NCBI RefSeq assembly: GCF_003171515.1
Contig: NC_089395.1
Location: 682,001-746,000, forward strand
Direction of reading: 5' to 3'
Origin: Pyrenophora tritici-repentis
Taxonomy: Eukaryota > Ascomycota > Dothideomycetes > Pleosporales > Pleosporaceae
DNA length: 64,000 bases
Of this stretch, positions 1 to 13,703 are shown piece by piece; the first letter of the stretch is position 1, and each line of letters opens with the position of its first letter. Below the pieces are notes generated by a model, which saw only the letters and a list, made by a program, of their open reading frames with translations, did not search any database and was not told where the DNA came from. Made by a program: the position numbers and the translations under genes.

Positions 1-542
1 GATGACGATAGCAAGTAATGTGTAATTCATCTAATCTCGATAAAACTGCTCCCTCAGATAGATACAGCGTATGCAAGAACCAACTGATCATCTATGATTC
101 CCTAGAAACAATTCCAACACTCCCCAGTGCTGGCCAGCACGCAATGCCGATACTAGATGATACTATTCAGGCGCTTTGTACCTCACTGCTGAGTTTTATG
201 GTAACCACAGCCAAAGAAACAATATGGATATTTCAAAAGGATCAGAACCAAAGCCTTAACGATGCTCAATCCATGTTCTTGCAATAGCAGTGACAAGTGT
301 TTCCACCGTTCCTGTAAACGAAGTAAGCCTCTTCCTCTATAAATTTGGTGGTGCAAGACATACACTCGGGCTATGGCGACGGCAGTCGATCCGGGAAAAC
401 AACTTGATGCGCACAAGGAGGTTTGGCCTAGAAAATGTTAGCATTTGTCCGTGCCAGCAAACCAAAAACCAAAAATCGAAAGCTAAAACAGAACATTTAA
501 CTACTTACAAGCTTTATTATCTACAGCCTTGCAGTTGACCTT
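1..542. other. Gene-free left edge
   Basis: Short open frames are present on both strands, but none has recognisable domains or plausible splicing. I see nothing supportable here. Confidence 0.5.
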
Positions 543-550
543 GTCAAACG

Positions 551-712
551 CACAGTCCGCAACAATCAATTAAGTGGGTCCTAGAAGGTTCAGATTGGAT
601 TGATTGATTACCGCTTTAAGCCTAGTAGTTACCTATAGGAGTTTAAGCCCTACCTAGATAGGTAAGTGGGTCTAGGAGAGTGACCGGATTGAATTGATTG
701 TTGCGGAGTCTA
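551..712. mobile_element. hAT-type MITE, copy 1 (162 bp)
   Basis: Non-coding element with 21-bp terminal inverted repeats: the left end begins CACAGTCCGCAACAATCAAT and the right end, read inverted, begins TAGACTCCGCAACAATCAAT (18 of 21 match). It is flanked by an exact 8-bp direct repeat, GTCAAACG, at 543-550 and 713-720. An 8-bp target duplication and ends beginning CA/TA fit the hAT superfamily. It has no coding capacity, so it is a MITE that would need a transposase from elsewhere. A second member lies at 63180-63307. Confidence 0.9.
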
Positions 713-720
713 GTCAAACG

Positions 721-3700
721 GCAGGGGTTCATGGTCTCCTAGGCACCAAGTTTGGACATCGGCGATGGCGAGAGACACGAACAGTGTCGTAATGAGGATA
801 GCTGACTTCATGGTGAATAATCACAAGGTCGGGAGGGCTTTGTGATGGATAGAGAGTAGATTGTAGAGTAGAATGATTGATGATACTCTGGTAAAGGGTA
901 ATGGGCAGCCTTAAATACTTGAGAAAGTACACATTGTCGCCCTCTCCCCTTACAGTACAAGGATATTGACTAACTCGTTCGACTGAATTGGCAAAGTGAA
1001 GACTTCCGTCTCGTCCCTACCGGCACCCCTTCTGCAAGAAGCACGGATCATGGTCTGAGTATCACAGGTTTCGTCTTGTCGAAACCTACCCACTTGTAGT
1101 GTTTTCGTATACCAGTCCGCAAATGCCACCCAGAGGGTGCACTAAGTGGCACCTACCCATTAATACCCAGAATAATCCTCGTAACCTTTATTTTTACTTC
1201 CAATGGAGTCCCTTTGCATGAGTCATCGCCGATAATATCGTCTGGTGTCTTTACGCCGCCTCGTTCGGCTCGTCGCGGACCAGTCGTCTGCTCTCGTGTC
1301 TCGGCGTCTGACGATGATCGGCGACCCCCTCGGCACTCCCGGCCTGTCATCCATTGCCTTGGTAATGCCCAGACCTATTAGTATACTCGCACGGATGGCG
1401 CTTTTACACTCGCTGACATGGGCGCTCTGACCTACACATGGTATAAATAAACCCCCACAGCTTACCCACCCCCTTTTGGTCATCTCGGGGGAGCATCCGT
1501 CCTTCTCGTACCCGATCCCGATCACCCTTACTCGATCTTTCCTGTCTTCAATTGCCTTGGTGATATCGAGACCGTCTCGTACATTCGTACGGACAGGATT
1601 GTTTCAGTTGCCGACATGGGCATTCTGTATGGCACAAATTAGCCCGCAACGATCTACTATACCAGCACCTTTTTTGGCAGCCTCGCGTAAACATCCGTCC
1701 TTCCCGCACCGACATCCCGCCAATTTTTCCCCTACATCGTCTGATTGTCTGCCCATTCTATCCCCGGATTATCCGGGTAGCTCAACAAGGCGATATTCAC
1801 ATCCGTTGTCCCCTCTCATCCTGATTGTATCGCTTGTATTCAGTTATCAAAAAGGTTGTGTAAAATCTCAGCTATTATCAGTCTATGTAGAGAAACCCAA
1901 GTATTGTAGACACAAACCGTGCAGTCTATCTACCACACCGCCATCGAATTGCTCGAAGGTGATACTCTGTAGTCCCGTGCATCTTAGGCACAGGCGCATA
2001 AAAATATGCATGGGATTTTTATAGCGTAAATAGAACGACAAGTCGGCGATCTTCCTGGGCAGCAAGCATCTCCCTGGTAAATCCGCTACCATTAAGCCAC
2101 GCCTTGAACCACTTGGCTGTCAGCAGCCACATTGATGCTTACTCCGAATCTATCAAGGCCTGGTAGACCATGACTAGCTCTATGCACTTTCCACAAACTG
2201 CATCTTGATGATCCCTTGGTCTTAGTGTGCTGGGCTCTCCAGACGTTGACAGCGCACCAACCTTAGAAACATACCTCGATAGCGGCAGCGAGACTACTGT
2301 GTTGGCTATGAAGAAGCCTACGTATTGGACTCTTCGTTTGAGATACTTTGAAGGGCATAAATCTGTAATTCTAAAGATGGAAATCTCTCTACTGGGCGAG
2401 GTCTTGGTTTGACCGGGGGCCGCTGTGGTGCCGCAATTGCCGTTTCTTGCATAAAATCATTAAACCATAAACCACCTCACCCCGCAGGGTTTCGAACGAC
2501 CAGGTCTTCACCGCTGCTCAGCATTCAGCTACTTTAAGCACTCTCATAACGGATAAAAGCCGTCAGTAAGGGGCAATACAGTTCTGAATCGACACCTCCT
2601 AACCACAGATTAATCGTATTGGCAACTGCAAAGTTCAATGCTTCCGAGAATTCTTCTGGAAATTCTGTAAAGAACTCTCGTAAACATCATTTAATCGATA
2701 ATTTTCCAGTTAGTATGCCGAGGATGGTGTATCTTGGTACTGCAAAGACGATGAAAGATCTCCGCGCGTACACAAAAAAACTCCACCTCGGCTTCCCTTG
2801 TGCTCTGGGGTGATTAAATGACAACTATGCTTGCCATGCTGCCTTTCCAAATACAGAGTCAACCTTTGAGACATAGAAACCTCCTCTTGAAACCCGAAAA
2901 ACCCAATCATGCTTGCCATTCCTACCGTAGCCAATCCACTTAATCTCGCATCGATCCGACCTAACCAGCTATACCACCCATCGAAGGGCTTGTACTTCAC
3001 CGTTGACAATGCCGATTCCACCGACCCTCCAGTCCACAACACTAAGCCAGAACATGGTCTGAAATACGCAATTCCACCCTGAATACAACCGAACATCACG
3101 CGCAAACAGTTGCACATCTAGGTAACTTCATCCTACCTGCAAATAGCTAAACGGTACTTGAACTCTTGATTCTATGGATGCTGCCTATGATAACAACTCC
3201 CGTCTTCAAAGCGCCGTTTCCAAGATGCCAGAGTTGAAAGAAGGCTGCAACGGTAATGAGAAACTTTTCCGCTATGCTACAAGCCCTCTCATATCCATGT
3301 TCACATCACTGGATCCGCAAGACTGAGCCACTTTGAGCACTGCGTGTGTGAACAAGATGGGGGGTTCTTTTGTTTCCACCCTCTAATCATCCACTTGACA
3401 ACCCATCACCAAATCTCACGCCTCAGTTCTTCCCGTACTCGCTGAGTACGTTCACGACATCTGCCCTACATCGCCAACTGGCGAGTCCTTGTTAGTATTC
3501 CGTACGAACGCGACGCGCTGCCCGGCATTATCGTCTGTCCATGTCAGTGGACATTCATGCACCATCACCTTCGACGGCGGCCACATCTACAACCGGGCCC
3601 TCGCCACAGCCAGCATCCAGTGAAAAAAGAACGTGGCATCTCAAATCTGGAATTTGCCCCAGTCACGCATGGAAAAGGGGGGTGGCTACATAGTGGCGTT

Positions 3701-4619
3701 ATATTAAAGCTTCAGTGAAGGGCCGAGGAGGTTCAGTGTTAAAGCGGCGGGGCAGGATACAAGAAAGATATCTAGACGTACGCGGGTATGCCATTTTGTG
3801 ATCCTTTGAGCCACGGGCGACTGCACATTATTGTAGGGATAAGTGAGTTTGCGGTAGATAAAGCTGCTGAGAGTGATGGGGTCGTTTCACAGACGAGTGT
3901 TGAAGGTTAGCGATGGTCACATGATCGTATGAGCATGAGGGGCATAGGTAATACCGGGTTCTTGCTTGGCTTCCCCTATCGGATACGATGGCTCTTTTAG
4001 ACTTTACTGGGGTTCAAACACCAAAGTTTGTACAATTTCGTAAAGTGTGACACCCAAAAGTCCTTAAATAATTATATTGACGCAGCAAATTTGCGATTGA
4101 AGAGAACTCCTAGCCGTGAGCGTGAAAGGCTTTCGTCAGCGGGTATTGTTGGGAATCGAACCTGCGGTAGATAAGGCAGCTGGTTGCTGCATGCACGAGC
4201 TTGGATTACACGGCTGACTAAGCCGTGTGGTCCGAGCTCTAGCTGCTGCCTTACTGCCGACCTCCCTCCACCTCCATAGAACAAACAAGAACAATCACAA
4301 TCATTTCAACTCGTTGCAACGAAGGTGATTCCGATACCTTAGCCGTATCAACAGGTATAGATAATAACTGGACTACTTGAGCCACACGCTTATTTCTCAG
4401 GGTGGGAGATTCTAGACAATTTTCTAGAACAAGTAGTCACGTAGCACAATCATTCAGCCATAAGTTTTGAAGTAAGGATATTCATTTCTCAATGTGGGGT
4501 GGGTATCACCGAATATAAAAATAATAGAAATATCTAAGGGTAGCCAAACAGCCAATCCCGAACAAACAACGATGCGTATACGTTTTTTCTTTCTCTAAAT
4601 TTTCTTAGCCAGCCAGATC
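721..4619. other. Gene-poor region with diverged repeats
   Basis: No gene is supportable over these 3.9 kb. A diverged direct repeat occupies about 1345-1760. The stretches near 2490 and 4150 resemble tRNA T-arms but do not fold as tRNAs. Many frames are closed every few dozen codons. The interval probably contains old, mutated sequence. Confidence 0.5.
1345..1760. repeat. Diverged direct repeat, period about 196 bp
   Basis: The segment beginning near 1347 (TGTCATCCATTGCCTTGGT) recurs near 1543 (TGTCTTCAATTGCCTTGGT). Similarity continues in the same order through a GACATGGGC block, a CATCCGTCCTTC block and a following CCCG-rich tract. The units differ by many substitutions and small indels. 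On the minus strand both copies translate to related, stop-interrupted peptides (for example GLGITKAMDDR and GLDITKAIEDR), so the source may have been a repetitive coding sequence. I do not recognise a family. Confidence 0.6.
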
Positions 4620-6613
4620 TTATGAGCCTGAACTGAACTTTGCCTGGTCTACAACAACGAGACCTGCAACTGACGCACTCGACAATGTGGAGAAGACTCC
4701 AGTGACCAAGGCCGAAAGAGCGAGTTTGGAAACATCACCACTGCGGGCAGGGCTGATTTGGCTGAGCACACCAATCTGGGTACCTAGCGAACCAATGTTT
4801 CCGAAACCGCAGAGGGCGTAGGTGGCGATGACGCGAGAGCGAGGGGATAGGGTGTGGTAGGGTGACTTTTCATCCTTGTCGACGAGTGCGGTAAAGGCAA
4901 CGAATTCGTTGGTGATGACCTTGATTCCGATGAGACGGCCGACAAGAAGAAGGTCTTTGCCTTCGCGGGATACACCGAGGAGGAAGGCGACCGGGTAGAA
5001 GAGATAGCCGAGGATCAATTCCAGCGTCAAGTCATACTCGCCGTCGAGGTTGATGTAGTGGCCCCACCAGGTGAGGAGAGCGTCGACCAAGTTGAGAAGT
5101 GCAATGATGCACAAAAGCGTAGAAATGATCATACCGGCGATCTTGAGACCGAGCCAAGCACCGTTGGCAAAGGCGTGGAGCGCGTTGGAGGCCCTGTGCT
5201 CATCATCGTCGGGAACGACAACACGACCGGCAGTGAGTGTCTCCTCCTCTTCCGGGTAACGCAGCTTACTGAAAGCCAGAGAAGCAGGGATACTCATGAC
5301 ACAAGATGAGATCAAGGCCTGGGGGTTGAGTCCCATACCGATATAAGCGACCAAGACACTACCAGCAATGGTAGCAAATCCAGAGCACATGACTTGATGC
5401 ATTTCAGCCATGGTGAGATGAGCAACGAATGGCCTGATCAACATGGCAGACTCTCCCTGACCGATAAAGGGAGAAGCAGAAGCGACGACAGCTTCAGCAC
5501 CGGATACGCGCATCGACCAGAAGAAGAAGACGGCGAATTTGCCAATGAACCATTGGAGGATACCCCAGTAGTACAGGAGCTGGACGAAGGACACGAAGAA
5601 GATAATGGCCGGAATAACGCTGATGAAGAACCACGTCTTTGCGGCCACATCCTTATCTGTGAGGAAAGTGACACCATCTTCGGCGAAACCCAGAAGGAGA
5701 CGGGCAAGCTCGGAGACGAAGTTGAAGATGTCGTATCCAACGCCAGTTCGAAGAACGAACAGAGCAACGATGAACTGGAGCAGCATACCGACAATGACAG
5801 TGTGCCAGATAATCTTGCTCCGGTTGCGGGAAGTTGCCCAGAAACCAAAGATGAAGACTGCTAGACCGAATAGCGAAACGGCACGGTTGACACGTGTGTT
5901 GTCTTCACTCTCGGCACTGGCGAATGATCCAATAATCATGACGGAAATGGTAAGGGCGGCACCTGCGGGGATTCGCAACTTCTCTGGGATGAGGTTTGCG
6001 AATCTTGTTCCAGTGTTGGCCCAGACCCAATGCATTGGCCTGGTAACAAGGGTTATTGGGACGTGGCAGGTGATCAGACGGATCATGATGGCGAGCCAGA
6101 GCAAGAACGGAATGACCCAGTTCTTGTCTTTGCGATGTACGACTACACTGGCAATCCACCATCTGATGACGTTAGTGAGAATTACTCGAGCTACGGGCAT
6201 GTAGATGCGCCTTACCCGGTAAAGAGCATTCCGAGAAAGATGTGAACTGGCAGTCTAAACCGCCTGTAAAGAGAGCCAGTGGACCATTTTGATTTTTTCT
6301 CCGTCTCCCCCACCCCGGGATCGGAAGAGCTGCGGGTTGCCTTTTCAACTTCGGAGTCGTAGCCACCAGCCTTTTCAATGTCACGCTTCTCATCAATATG
6401 GCGATGAGGATGGTGGACTTGGTTGTCGAGAAGCTTGCTGGGCCTCTCTGCGGTAGTTCCAGTGGTGTAGACGATGTTGTCGGGGTGAACGGCATGCGCG
6501 CTGTGGTGCACGTGCGAGTGTTGGTGCTCGTGAGCGATGTCGAGGGCAGGATCGTCATTGCGCGCCACACCAGGCATAGGCGAAGCGTTGTGTCGGTCAC
6601 GGAGGTCGGCCAT
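4620..6613 (-). CDS. Concentrative nucleoside transporter (CNT/SLC28 family)
   Basis: Predicted plasma-membrane symporter that imports nucleosides with H+ or Na+. Two exons, 6613-6216 and 6162-4620, are joined across a 53-nt GT-AG intron, giving 646 aa. The first ~130 residues are hydrophilic and His-rich, followed by many membrane segments. CNT signatures are clear: GQGESAMLIRPF followed by GFATIAGSVLVAYIGMG, then NEFVAFTAL, and near the C-terminus CGFGNIGSLGTQIG and PARSGDVSKLALSALVTG. These correspond to the NupC-type nucleoside-binding and gating regions. The length fits fungal CNTs with a cytosolic N-terminal extension. The start is the first ATG in frame (MADLRDRHN). No other gene lies within 2.6 kb upstream. 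Substrate preference cannot be read from the sequence. The family call is firm. Confidence 0.93.
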
Positions 6614-9250
6614 GATGACGGACAGGCACGATCAGAATTCCCAGAAAGAGTTTGAACGAGGAGGAACTGTCGACCCTCTACCTGAGCCGGCCAGGACGGG
6701 AGTTATATTTTCGCACCGTGGCTCGCGCTACTACTAAAGTGGAGGGATTCGCACCGTCGATGGTCCAGCCAAAGAGGCATACGGGCCTCAGACGCACTTT
6801 CGCAACTGCCTCTTTGGAAATGGCTAAAGCGCGGTAGTACAGGGCTCCATTGGCTCCCGGCCGTCTCCGCTTTCTGGAATGTTTACCGTTGCATGCTATG
6901 GATCGCTTACGGGCTGCAAACCTACACCTGTCTGGTGTCAACTGCACCCATTGCCGGCGACAAGTTTCTGCGCTTCTGCACCACCCTACCAGGTTCTTAT
7001 CTTTCCCCAGCATCGATATCATGCGCATTGGCGAATCACGGAGATGAACGTGCTGGGGCTGGTGAGTAGCCTGTGATAAGCGGCGGCGAATATGCGCCCC
7101 TCCTCGGTTGACGCCCTCTTTTCGGTATCGTGTGGCGCTTCCCAAGAAGCCTCTCTCCCGACCACCATCGTCTTCCCCGAGGTCTTCGATTCCGGAACGC
7201 TGGTTTCCATGCGGATATGCCCTGGAGGATGCACGCGGTGAATGGCCCAGCAACCGCAGCAAGCCGCCAGTAACAAACCCCAAGAAGCAAGACCATTTCT
7301 CTTTTTTGCGCGCCCTTGGTGGCTGCACGAGCAAGCATGTAGCGCAAGGAGACTGTGATATCAGCTCCTATCACTACGTTGCAATGCAACATGGACCAAC
7401 GCCAACGTAAGATCTAGCACGCGCCCCCATCAGCAAATGTTCGAGTGACGTTTCTCAAAGTTATCTTTGCAACGGGTCTCGGCCAAAGCCATCATTCGAT
7501 CCGATAACCAGGTATGCGCTAGCTGAGCGAACTAGAATGTCTCGCGCTTGCGTCGTGTCCTGCAGGATGATAGTAGCTGGGATTGTTATCACGAGTTTAC
7601 GCATCGAGATACATGGACCGAAATGCTGCTGCGGAGTTCGCCTGCGTATACAGCATCAAACAGCCGCTGACTTGGCTGGCCAAGACCCCAAGGCCTCTCA
7701 ATAGACATGCGGGAGCACCCCAACGAACTGTCCTCGAATGACCCGCAGGGTAGCCTTGCCGCTTAGCCTCGACCCTCCCCCGCAGCGGACCCAGCTGCAT
7801 GCGGCAGCTCAGCGCATGTGGGTTGACAACAATAACCATCGCATACCTGACACGAACGCTCAAAAGTCCACCCAAAACCCGCTGGATAAGGTGCTCGATA
7901 CTCGTCGCTTCCTATGCCATGTGGCACGGAGAATGTCACTCTATAGTATGTCGTCGGCATTACTACCAGAGTCGGCCCATTCATTCAACCTATCGCTTCG
8001 CCCCCGGTTACAATTTTCAGTACATAATACCGAAGCCTTGCATGGCGGGCTCCTGCAGCCGTCACGGGTGAACATGTCAGCAGAGACATAGACTTACCCC
8101 GGAGCCTCTCAACCTTCGATTACAGATTACGTTTTCTGGACTTTCGGCTACCATGATCACAGGTCCGGTGCATCGCCTTCATCTACTTTCTGTCGAGTCG
8201 GACAGCCCTTACCAACATTTCACTTTGACCAGACCTACTGTAGCCCGTTTCCCTAGCGAGTTTCGTGTTGGGTGTTGGGTAGAAGTTACCGAGCAACGTC
8301 GCAGAGACATGTGATATGCTCGTCGGCCGACCTACCGACACGACAACAGCCGCAAATTGGTGTCACCAACAAATCGCAGCTGCAACCAGTCAAACATTCA
8401 AGACTGTCAACACTGACTGCTGCCAGGCGTGTTCTTCACGCCACCAGCAATCATATTTACGCCTTTCTCTCTAAATCCACGTTTAGGACCCACGCCACAC
8501 CCGTACCGCTGCCGCTCCCACCATCACCATGTATGCCAGCAGAAAAGACATCCACGTCTTTACCGTACATTACACATTTTCTTAGTTTGGCTCTGACAAA
8601 CCTGTTCCGCTACATTACTGTACCGATAGCCATATACACGCAAACAGTACATACGCTCACCGCCACAACACCACACCATAAGATTACAAGAATCTGACGT
8701 GAGAGGGTCTCGTCATACAGTCTTACCACTCGCACCTGGAGATGGAGTAACACAACAAACGCCCAGTTCTGTTTTGTAACAGCTAAGTATGCTGTGACTG
8801 AGGTGCGTGCGCAAACATTTGGAGAATCTGACAAGATTAATACCGTGTTTTTACACGATTATGGAAGTATTCTGGCTATACAGTTTATTGAATAACTCTG
8901 TACCACCAACGTCTCAACGTATGGATCAGCACATGGTGGAGTGAAACCTATATGTTTGCTAACCAATATGAAGGATACCGAGAATAACAACCACGTACGC
9001 ATCTAGACGTCATTCTTATAGATGTTCGCTCAAAGCTCGTGGACGCATTGAATACATACGACAGAGGGTATACACAATGCCCAGTAAAAAACCCAAACCC
9101 CACCCGGCCCCACAACACCCATACGCCATTCCCAATGCCGCTAAAAAGACAGAATGCGATGAGGATAAAGGCCAGCTACTTTTCATAATTTGGTCAAGAA
9201 AGCATAACATGATCAAGCGTACAAGCACAAAAACAGAGGCCGCCGCCGGC
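6614..9250. other. Intergenic region upstream of the CNT gene
   Basis: Several overlapping frames of 60-220 codons occur on both strands at 6.7-8.1 kb. Their composition is arginine- and serine-rich and low in information, and they have no domains. I treat the interval as promoter and 5' UTR of the CNT gene plus the 3' flank of GCN5. CT-rich tracts near 8480-8560 look like typical fungal promoter sequence. Confidence 0.5.
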
Positions 9251-10811
<1,561 letters not shown>

Positions 10812-11050
10812 GTCGCAGTGTGCAGTGTGCAATGTGTAGTGTGCAGCGACTTCCTGTTGTGCAGTCGCGCCTTCTCTCAACCTCCGCGACGGGTGTTGAC
10901 TGAATGTCGGTCATGTTGCGCCTCCCGCACTGACCGCCCCACTCGCCAATCACCGCGCCCATGGCTCGTTACGGCCAACCCGACAAAGGCCACCAAAGCA
11001 GCTTCACGCGATTCCACAGAGCATAAAAGTCAATTGTCCCACCTGCACAC
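10812..11050. promoter_or_regulatory. Shared divergent promoter of GCN5 and OST5
   Basis: The 239 bp between the two start codons must contain both 5' leaders and any shared promoter. It includes a TGTGCAGTGTGCAATGTGTAG-type GT-rich tract next to GCN5. No TATA box is obvious. Co-regulation is an inference from the arrangement only. Confidence 0.5.
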
Positions 11051-11447
11051 ATGTCGAGCCCACTTCAAGACGTCTGGGAGGCTGCTGCCTCGTCGCCCTT
11101 CACCCCTACCATCGGAAAAGAGACGCAATTCAGCCTTGGCTTCTTGCTGCTCGCCATATGTATGTTTGAAGCTCTAATGCTGGAGTGGAGCTGAGCTATG
11201 CTAACTATGCCCGCAGCCCTCGTCTTGACCACCATCTTCGGCTTGAGTATGCGACACATGTACTCTAGTCGCGCAAACATATACTTACCCACACATAGAC
11301 CGATCCGTCGTCAGCCTGCCCGTCCTTGGTGTTCCCGCCTCATTAGCATTCGGGTACGTGGCCTCCAAGATACTCCCGCCATCCATACTGACTACCACCA
11401 GCTTCGGCGCAGTCTACATGATTTGCGCAGTCGGCGTCTACGTCTAG
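11051..11447 (+). CDS. OST5: Oligosaccharyltransferase subunit OST5 (TMEM258-like)
   Basis: Small ER-membrane subunit of the oligosaccharyltransferase that transfers glycan to Asn residues of nascent proteins. Four exons: 11051-11159, 11217-11246, 11299-11353 and 11402-11447, giving 79 aa. All junctions are GT-AG and keep one frame; the middle exons are only 30 and 55 nt. The product begins MSSPLQDVWEAAASSPFTPT and has two hydrophobic helices: about 29-46 (SLGFLLLAISLVLTTIFG) and about 56-79 (LGVPASLAFGFGAVYMICAV). The SPFTPTI segment, two-helix layout and length match fungal Ost5. The gene is easily missed because no exon exceeds 36 codons. It is divergent from GCN5 and lies 147 bp upstream of RAD1 on the same strand. 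Confidence 0.88.
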
Positions 11448-11594
11448 TTTCGTTGCTTTATTCGGCCGGCGTTGGGGACATAATTGCGTGTACAATCTAT
11501 CGAATTCCAATAAAAAGTTCAAGATTCCTCGCATCTACTTGCGCAATCTCTCCCCCTCCCTGAACCCACGTACATTCAAACACAACATAGCATC

Positions 11595-12796
11595 ATGGAC
11601 GACCAAGGCCCCCCTATACTCACGGCCGTGTCCAGCTCTGCGCGGCAATTGTTTTCGCTCCTCCGTTGCATCGCCTTCTCAAATAAAGCACACGTCCAAA
11701 TCAGCGACATAGGCATCAAGCTCGCAGTTGACGAGGCGAGTATCATGGAAGGTATGTACACCCGCCCTCAGCCGTCCCAACCCCTCCAATTGACGACATC
11801 GCAGCATCCGCCTTCCTCGACAAGTCCCTCTTCACAACCTACACATTCAATCCGCCCGCCGTGCCAGAACCCTCGCAACACTCCGACAGTGACGACGACA
11901 TCGACCCAGCACCCGCTGCAACACCATCCTTCCAAATATCCCTCCCAGCCCTCCTCGAAACCCTCCAAATCTTCGGCCTCACCGACCCCTCCACCTCCAA
12001 ACCACCATGGGCGCGCGACGGCCCCTACCCCACCAGCACATCCTTCACAGGCAACAACATTCTGGGCGGCATGAACAATCTCTGTCGCATAAGCTACGAC
12101 GGCCCCGGCGCTCCACTAGCAATAACACTCACAGAAGCGAGTATACGCACACAATGCGATCTCACAACCTACGAGCCAGAATACAGCGACGAAATACCTT
12201 TTGACCGCCAAGCCCTCGCCTTGAAAGTAATAATGCGCGGTAGCTGGCTCTATGATGCCGTGCAGGAACTCTCATCTACAAGTCCGGAGAAGCTGACCAT
12301 GTATGCAAAAACCGTGCGTGGGAAACCTTTTTTCGCCCTCTCGTCATCAGGTACCTTGGGTTCTGCGCGCGTCGAATTCAACAATCAGCCCCAACACCCC
12401 TCTGCATTCCGCACCCCTGCTTCCACAAATGCACACGCAGGCGGCGAGGCGAATGAACCGCTCACAAATCTCCTGGAAACTTTTCAACTTAGCGATCCGG
12501 ATACCGTGCTTCGGTCGTCTTACAAGTTTAGCTTAATTCAGAAGGCTGCTCGTGCTATGAGTGTGGCTACTAAAGTTAGTATACGCGCAGATACCCAAGG
12601 CGTGTTGAGTTTGCAATTTATGATTGATGTGGAGGGTGGGGGTTCAGACGGCAATGGTGGCAAGATTAGTTTTGTGGATTTTAGATTTGTCCCGCTTGTT
12701 GAAGACGACGATGATGATGAGGGCGAGAGAGGTGATGCGGATGAGACGATTATGCAGAATGGTATTGGTAGCGATGAGAGTGATGATGAGCTGTGA
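11595..12796 (+). CDS. RAD1: DNA damage checkpoint clamp subunit Rad1 (9-1-1 complex)
   Basis: PCNA-like subunit of the Rad9-Rad1-Hus1 clamp that is loaded at damaged DNA and activates the Mec1/ATR checkpoint. Two exons, 11595-11751 and 11805-12796, with a 53-nt intron, give 382 aa. The N-terminal clamp strand pattern is visible in FSLLRCIAFSNKAHVQISDIG and KLAVDEASIMEASAFLDKSL. The middle has FQISLPALLETLQIFG and SFTGNNI, and IKLTEAS-type sheets follow. The C-terminus is acidic (DDDDDEGERGD), usual for fungal Rad1. An acidic linker (SDSDDDID) sits near residue 80. Length is somewhat above the S. pombe protein, mostly from linkers. The start ATG is the first in frame. The gene is convergent with TOA1. 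Confidence 0.85.
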
Positions 12797-13703
12797 TTAG
12801 CATCAAGCACATGCAGTCTCACTCATCACACACATAACAAGATCAATGCTCATATATCGACTGTGCATGTCTTCATATTTGCTACTCTCTTGCCCAGTAC
12901 CCTCGATCAAATGAGAGAGAGGAGACTGAATCTGCCCATCTTAACTCTTTCGTCCGCGTCTGTGAAAAAGACTTCGCACCAAGAAAGCTTTTGTGCTGCA
13001 AAGCCACTCATTTCCAAGCCATTATTAATGAACTCGAAAAATAGCGACCGCATAGCCCAAGTTTTGCATCTTGTCAAAAAAAACCTTCCCTCGCGAAAAA
13101 TGTCACAAATCATGCGCAAAACGTCCACAGTGTGCAGTCATAACTCTTTCTTTCTGTTCTGTTCTGTTCTGATCCTCTCAAAGCAGCCGTTGTTCCACCA
13201 CCTAGGAAAATGTGGAAGGAAAGTATCATACTGCCAATGCCAATGACGCCCCTGTGCCTTGGCCAGGGGAGAAAGCCCAAAACCAGACCTCTAATTCTTT
13301 CTTTGCCTTGGACAGATTTAAATACGCATTAATGGTTGAGAAAATGATATAAGAAAAGTTCCGGGAAATATGAGCCTTCCGGGTAAACGCCCTGTCGTCC
13401 GTCGGAATTCCACCTCGTTCATGTAAAAAGTCGCGTTATTCAGTTTTCTTTCTTTCTTTTCGTTGGTGATTTTGTGCATGAGGTTTCCAAGCGGTGGTAT
13501 CCAATCTGCTGCTCGCTATCGATGGTCGAACCGAGCCACGGCGGCTGTCGCAAACGAGGGTGAGGGTTGGGTAAATGCATTAGTATACAGTACAGGCGTG
13601 TCTGGTTCGCGTTCGATTGAGACGTGCTCGTTGGTGCGCTGGAGGCAAGCGACTTAGAACTCAAGTTCAGCTATAGGGCATTAGCAATGGGTTGTCGAAT
13701 GAT
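12797..13703. other. Convergent 3' region between RAD1 and TOA1
   Basis: About 0.9 kb hold the 3' ends of two converging transcripts. A short TTCTG pentanucleotide run lies near 13158. No gene is seen. Confidence 0.5.

Noticed and set aside
1476..2024. Plus-strand frame of 182 codons
   Set aside because: It lies over the diverged direct repeat, has no domain, and shows no splice logic.
2480..2560. Second tRNA-like stretch on the minus strand (GTTCGAAAC with TAGCTGAATGCTG)
   Set aside because: The distance between the two boxes is far too short for an anticodon arm; at best a degenerate relic.
4140..4240. tRNA-like sequence on the minus strand with a GGTTCGATTCC B-box and a possible A-box
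   Set aside because: The T-stem does not pair and no acceptor stem can be formed; the A-box region folds into its own hairpin instead.
6678..7334. Minus-strand frame of 218 codons upstream of the CNT gene
   Set aside because: Arg/Gly-rich composition, no domain, and several other frames of similar length overlap it.
11595..12796. HUS1 or RAD9 as identity of the clamp gene
   Set aside because: Length, N-terminal strand pattern and acidic tail fit Rad1 better; Rad9 would have a long phosphorylated tail.
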